A DNA stretch of 64,000 nt, taken from contig NTMA01000072.1 in the NCBI GenBank assembly GCA_002917075.1, positions 124,001 through 188,000 of the forward strand, written 5' to 3'. This document shows, piece by piece, positions 59,301 through 64,000 of the stretch (positions are counted from its first letter, which is position 1; every line of letters begins with the position of its first letter). This stretch comes from Hawksworthiomyces lignivorus (lineage: Eukaryota > Ascomycota > Sordariomycetes > Ophiostomatales > Ophiostomataceae). A program made the position numbers and the translations under genes. The notes under the pieces were generated by a model. It ran no database searches and had not been told where the DNA came from. It saw only the letters and a program-made list of their open reading frames with translations.

Positions 59301-61274
59301 TCAGCAGGAACAAGGATCAGTTGAATGCCTCGGTCCTGACCGACACACCAAATGGCGTACACACTCGTCACTAAGTACGGTGTAATTAAGGCCATTTAAC
59401 CCGTTAAAAGCCAAGAAAAAGAAAATCGAAACGACCAAGAAACGCACCAATCCAGGCAAGAAGAAATGACTGAGAGGCCATTGAAAAGAATATCTCCAGC
59501 CAACAGCAAGCCACCAACGGTGCTGGGCGCTGTCATTGGACTTCATTTCCGAACTGAACACGAACTTGCTCGACCACTGATTGGGTAAGAAGCAGGCATT
59601 TAGCAAGGGCACAATTGAGAAAACGTGAGATACGATACAGATTACTCTTGTGTTAGTGGATTAGTAGGAAAACTAGGTGCGCTTCCTCGGCGGTCTTCTG
59701 CCGCTCTTCTTGTGTCGAAGTCGGTCATAAGCTGGATACATTTGACCGAGAATCACCTCAACAGCCATCTGACCAGGGTGTTGAGGACACAGAAATCCTG
59801 GAGGCATAGGTTTCCAGTTAGCGTTAGATGGTGATGGAGAGGCACAAAAACACCTCCATGAGGGGTGTAGAACGCCGACCTTCCACAAACTGATAAATGA
59901 ATGAAAATGATGAGATTGGCGAGGTTTTAAGAGTGACAGTTCTATGCATCATCGCTCTTGGTAATTTTGAGGAACCGATGTTTCTGCGAATGAGCGCATA
60001 CTGTTAGAAACATTGGTTTGATACCTTGGATCACAGGCGTCCGTAAGAACTTCCAAGAGATCCTGTTTGTCAATACTTGTGAGAATGCAAAATACCGTCC
60101 TAGGTCAAAACTATGAATGAGTGGTGGAGATGGGAGTGGCCTTCGTTTCTATACGCTGATAGAACAAGCGTATGATGCACGATGGATGAATTGATTCGCA
60201 GGCTTCTGCACGACTTGCAGGCTTCTCCCTCCCTGCTACGGTCTTCCCCTCATTCTTTAAGTGTGTGTGCTCGTTTGCGTCAGAAAGGGTTGTGCATCGA
60301 ATGATGAGCAGCAAACGCGATCTTGCAGTTTGGCACCCTGCGTAAAGCATGACCACACACAAACCAAGGTGGATGAAAGCAGGGCCAGAAGCCGTGACCA
60401 GGATCAGGATCAGGGTAGCCAGAAGAGCTGAGAGAGACACAGATGGTCCGGAGACGTGAGAGCGGAAGGGCCAGTAGATGGCCCCAGCCAACCAAGCCAT
60501 GCGAGCTGTTGAGTGGATGGGGTTACGCCGGCTTTTGGAGGGTGGATGAAGCTGAGGATTTCGAATTATCTGAAGCGAATCCTTTAAACGTTTTCTTCCT
60601 ATTTGTTCTCGGCGTGCTCTGCTCTGCCGCGCCGGCCGCGACAAACAAAGAAAGAGCCGACCTTGATCTCACAAAGCTGAGAGATGCTAATTGCAACAGG
60701 CTGCGATAACGGCAGGTACCAAAGCCAGGAGCACCACCACCAGCAAGCAATGATAGATTAATGTGGAGGGCCTGGCCACAGTTCACCAACAGAGGGCGAT
60801 CCTTCCTGCACCACTGAGAATAGAGAAGAAGAAATTAAGGGTTGACAGCCATGGATAGCGCTGTTTGTACTTACCAGAAAGCAGTAACGAAATCTCGGAA
60901 GCGATGTTTTGTCAAATCCTTCATGTCTTCGTTTCCTTGTCCTGGCCTTCCCCACGCAGATTTGCAACGTCGTAGCCCATGTGGGATGGTGGTGTCTCGA
61001 CAAGCAGACCGTCGAATCGGAGAGTCCGTGTTGACACAATCAGAGACGGAGAAAGACGGGGAAAGGGGGGGGGGAAGAAGACTCAAAGCTTTTTGGGAGG
61101 CATTTGAGAAAGGGCCAGAGAAGATTAGAAGAAAAGAAGACACTAATCTCAGAAGGAAAAGAGGAACAAAAAAAAGGAAAAAAAGAAAAAAAGAAGCAGA
61201 AGCACAAAAGGTACTCGGAAGTCATCGTGAAAAGCGTATGCCCATGCTGTCCGGTTTTCTGGACGAAGATGCGA

Positions 61275-61287
61275 TGTACTCCGTACA
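61275..61287. repeat. TGTACTCCGTACA inverted repeat
   Basis: TGTAC, TCC, GTACA: 5-bp arms around three bases, followed at once by two further partial copies (CTCCGTAC, ACTCCGTCC). The core GTACTCCGTAC also occurs at 57464-57474 and, nearly complete, at 17061-17071, always outside coding exons. Confidence 0.6.
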
Positions 61288-63047
61288 TGCTCCGTACTCC
61301 GTCCGTCGTACTTTGTCAACAGCCTGCATGAAGCAAGGACAGGGGTTGAGAACCGGGGACCAGGGCATATTGCGTCTGTGCTGAGGCATAAAATGAAGCC
61401 TTTTTATTTCTAAGGAGGAAAGGGAGGAAACCCCTTCTAAGATTGAAATTGGAAAGACTGGGACATACGAGAACGTACTGCGAGTAGGGACACACGTGTG
61501 GTATGTAAGGGCTTAGATACACAGTAGTAATGTGTAGCAGTACGGGGTAGATTCCACCTGTTCGCTAGGAAATGCCCAGAAGGGATATGTCAATTGACAG
61601 GGTAGTGGAAGGGGAATGAACGGGGGCGAAGGGCAAGTATACGTTGGAGATCACCGTTCCTTCCACTTTGTGGGCACTAATACAATAGTGTCCGCAGTGG
61701 AAGTGCCCGTGGTCGCGCTTTCCTCCCTCTGTCAAAATAACGAACTTAACTCCGCGCGCTAGTAACTGCGGAAGGCACGAGTGCAGCTGCGTCTGCTGCA
61801 GAAGCTTTCCGCTTTCTGTCACCAAGATTTGTGTGTACATCGTATGGTGCGGGATCCGCAAGGGCTCCCGCTGATCTAAGGAAGGAAGGACCGGTCAGCA
61901 GCAAACTAGGGCCTCCTTCCCTATTCAATAGCATCGTAAGTAATAAATCCTCCGTTATTTGTAGCAGCAGCGTCGTACTATTATTACATGAACCCCCACT
62001 CAAGAGATAAAACAATAATGGAAAAAGTCCGGCATTGAACTCGAGCATCATTCTTTTGATCTACAAACGAACGGCCCCAGAGACAATCACAGATATTATC
62101 ACAGCGCTGAGAGGGAGAACACGCAGAAGTGCAAAATCACTGGACCGCAGGAAACAGCAACATGCCGTGTCCATCCCAAACGCCAGGTTCCAGAGTCCAG
62201 GATTGAGGCTCGCGCTCGTGCCCAGCGAGTCCCAGAAATCTGCAAATCCAGGAACCCGAAGACAAAGATGGGCGAAAGAAAGCAGACAGAAAGGAGTCTG
62301 CACGGTGCAATTGCACCCTTTCCGGCATTTGGATTATGCTGCAGCCGTGCAAGAGGTTGCATTTGCTGTACTTCTGTGGAGTGGCAGAAAGAGAGCTGGG
62401 AAGACGCGAGATGGAGGTCGAGGGTACGAAGTAAAGAGAGAAGCATTCGTATTGTGCGAGACGCGAACTAGTCCGACAAGAAGGGTCAAAGAAAGAAAGA
62501 AAAAGGGTGTGGAAGACTGGGGGGGCATTGCCTGAACACGCACATGCCATGCGGAAGTGCAGGACTACGATGCATTTCCAGTGCGACGGATGTACATACT
62601 GCGAACATAGTAAATGCGCATATGCGTATGTTCTCTCGTACAGCATTCCCTCCGCAGCACATCGGTACGGAGTCTTCTGTCAGCAGTGGCTCCGCATTCC
62701 ACTGTGTCTTGTTCCTTTGGGGAATAGTGGACAATTGCTAAGGTGGTGCGCCTGCAGGACCAGGGATCCCAAAGAAGGTATGGGCGGTAAAAGGCGCCTT
62801 ATGAAAGGTCAAAAGGACACAACATGGGGCATCCACTGAGGAAAATTGTGCATACACAAAGGCACGTACAAAAAAGAAAAGAGAAACAATGCGAAAGACA
62901 AGAAACCAACGGTCAATGAAATTGTGCAGCAGGCCACAAATCTGCGGAGAATTATTCGCCAATGCCGCGATACAATGAGCCCTGCCGACCGTTGAATATC
63001 GGTTGCCATTTTCCCTCACGAACAGGGAGCTGGCAGGATTTTGGGCG

Positions 63048-63063
63048 TACATACATACATACA
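63048..63063. repeat. TACA tetranucleotide repeat
   Basis: Four tandem TACA units in gene-free DNA. Confidence 0.8.
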
Positions 63064-64000
63064 CTCACAGACAGACGAGTTCCTGAAGCATCGCAAAAAG
63101 AGCAACATCTCGCGCTCCATCGACAATCTCATAGCTGAACCAGGGGTCCCCCATGCTCGCCGGCTGGCTCCGTGCGCTGCCTGCAGCGACAGTCTTTCTC
63201 GTATGAAGTAATTCTCCGTGCTCGTATCTTTACATTTATTGTATGAAAAATAAAAAAAATATCACCCAGAATGCAGACGGGGACCTAGAACAGGAGAAGG
63301 AACATGGAGAAAGAAACATTGAGAGTGGAGAGGGATGAGGCGGAGAGGGCCAAAAAAAAAAAATGCACTATTAAGCGCTGGCTGTGGCCCCTTATTCCCT
63401 GTGTGCCGACATCCCATCCGCATCCCACGTTAGTCTACATTTTAGCTCTTGAGAAGGGTGCGTGTAGACTCCGCAGTGAGAAATTGGGACGAAAGGAGAG
63501 GGAAACGACCGGCAGGGGAAGAGGCCAGGAACAGGAGAGCAAAGCAAGAGTCGAGAGAAGAAAGGGGGTGTGCGTTAAGATGAAGAGGAAAAAACAAGCC
63601 AGGGGAACGGGCAAGAAGAAAGAAACGAAATGCGGGCTGATGGGCTGGCCGCAGGTTGGGCCGCACCGACTTTGCCTTTTCGATTTGCACCCACCCCCGG
63701 CTATGCAAGTTCACCTTTTACTTGCTTCTCTTTGAACCTGTCTCTTTTATTTCCCACAAGGCTTAAGCCGTGTGGGGTCCAGAGCAAAAACTATCTCTTT
63801 ACAAGAGACCGCCATTTCGAAAAAGAAAGGAAACACGCTGGTTGCTTTGCCTGGTTGAGAAGCGAAGGAAAAGGGAAACAGAGTTGAGGGACGCACCGCG
63901 CATAAGTGTGATGACACCAAGGGGGGGAGGACTTGTCAGGGCATGCGAGGCATGCAAATCTCAACTATAGAGTTCAGAACTCGACCTGCTTGGTCATGTC

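Larger units (their letters stand above)
54798..64000. other. Gene-free region upstream of the CENP-B-type factor
   Basis: About 9.2 kb with no gene I can support, up to the window end. The part next to 54797 must be the promoter and leader of the CENP-B-type gene. Landmarks are GAAA repeats (55873-55888), G21 at 56357-56377, GTACTCCGTAC at 57464-57474 and again inside 61275-61287, and a TACA repeat at 63048-63063. Open frames of up to about 180 codons exist (60842-61384 plus; 62137-62646 minus) but overlap in several frames, lack domains and do not splice into anything recognisable. Confidence 0.55.

Noticed and set aside
60842..61384. 180-codon open frame in the right flank
   Set aside because: Lys/Glu-rich low-complexity stretch arising from an A/G-rich tract, without conserved motifs or neighbouring exons.

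Overview
This window is nuclear DNA of a filamentous ascomycete (Pezizomycotina, most likely Sordariomycetes). The basis is short GT-AG introns of about 60-120 bp with CTAAC-type branch sites, a fungal STE3 pheromone receptor, a Zn2Cys6 activator with a fungal-type middle region, a fused THI6 enzyme, MSS51 and an RSE1 spliceosome subunit. There is no bacterial, viral or plasmid signature. I see no CRISPR array, rRNA, convincing tRNA or intact transposon.

Layout. 1-10.3 kb has no gene I can support. 10.3-12.4 kb (-) is a STE3-type a-factor receptor. 14.06-14.65 kb (+) is a mitochondrial single-strand DNA-binding protein, converging on glutathione synthetase at 14.9-16.8 kb (-). 17.8-23.9 kb (+) is a large Rad54/ATRX-type SNF2 ATPase. 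25.5-27.7 kb (+) is 5-aminolevulinate synthase. 28.8-31.7 kb (+) is a Zn2Cys6 transcription factor. 33.6-35.2 kb (+) is a secreted GH30 glycanase. 35.6-37.4 kb (+) is the bifunctional thiamine enzyme THI6. 37.7-38.8 kb (+) is a zinc-finger plus LysM protein, converging on RSE1/SF3B3 (39.1-43.3 kb, -). RSE1 shares a 484-bp divergent promoter with MSS51 (43.8-45.5 kb, +). 46.9-50.9 kb (+) is a PXA-domain membrane protein split by a 2.1-kb intron. 52.6-54.8 kb (-) is a CENP-B-type HTH transcription factor, with about 9.2 kb of gene-free DNA upstream that runs to the window end.

The genes are mostly housekeeping (heme, glutathione, thiamine, mtDNA maintenance, COX1 expression, splicing, chromatin) plus mating and regulatory genes. 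I see no biosynthetic cluster. ALAS and MSS51 both carry Cys-Pro motifs of the kind linked to heme sensing, but they are not adjacent. All exon joints were derived by hand from splice consensus, reading-frame closure and family conservation. Every multi-exon model sums to a whole number of codons.

The most unusual features are the 2.1-kb intron in the PXA gene, a 12-bp stem carrying six CGG triplets upstream of the Zn2Cys6 gene, two stopless 3n introns that could be retained in frame, a possible cassette exon at the 3' end of the SNF2 gene, and the two long gene-free flanks.
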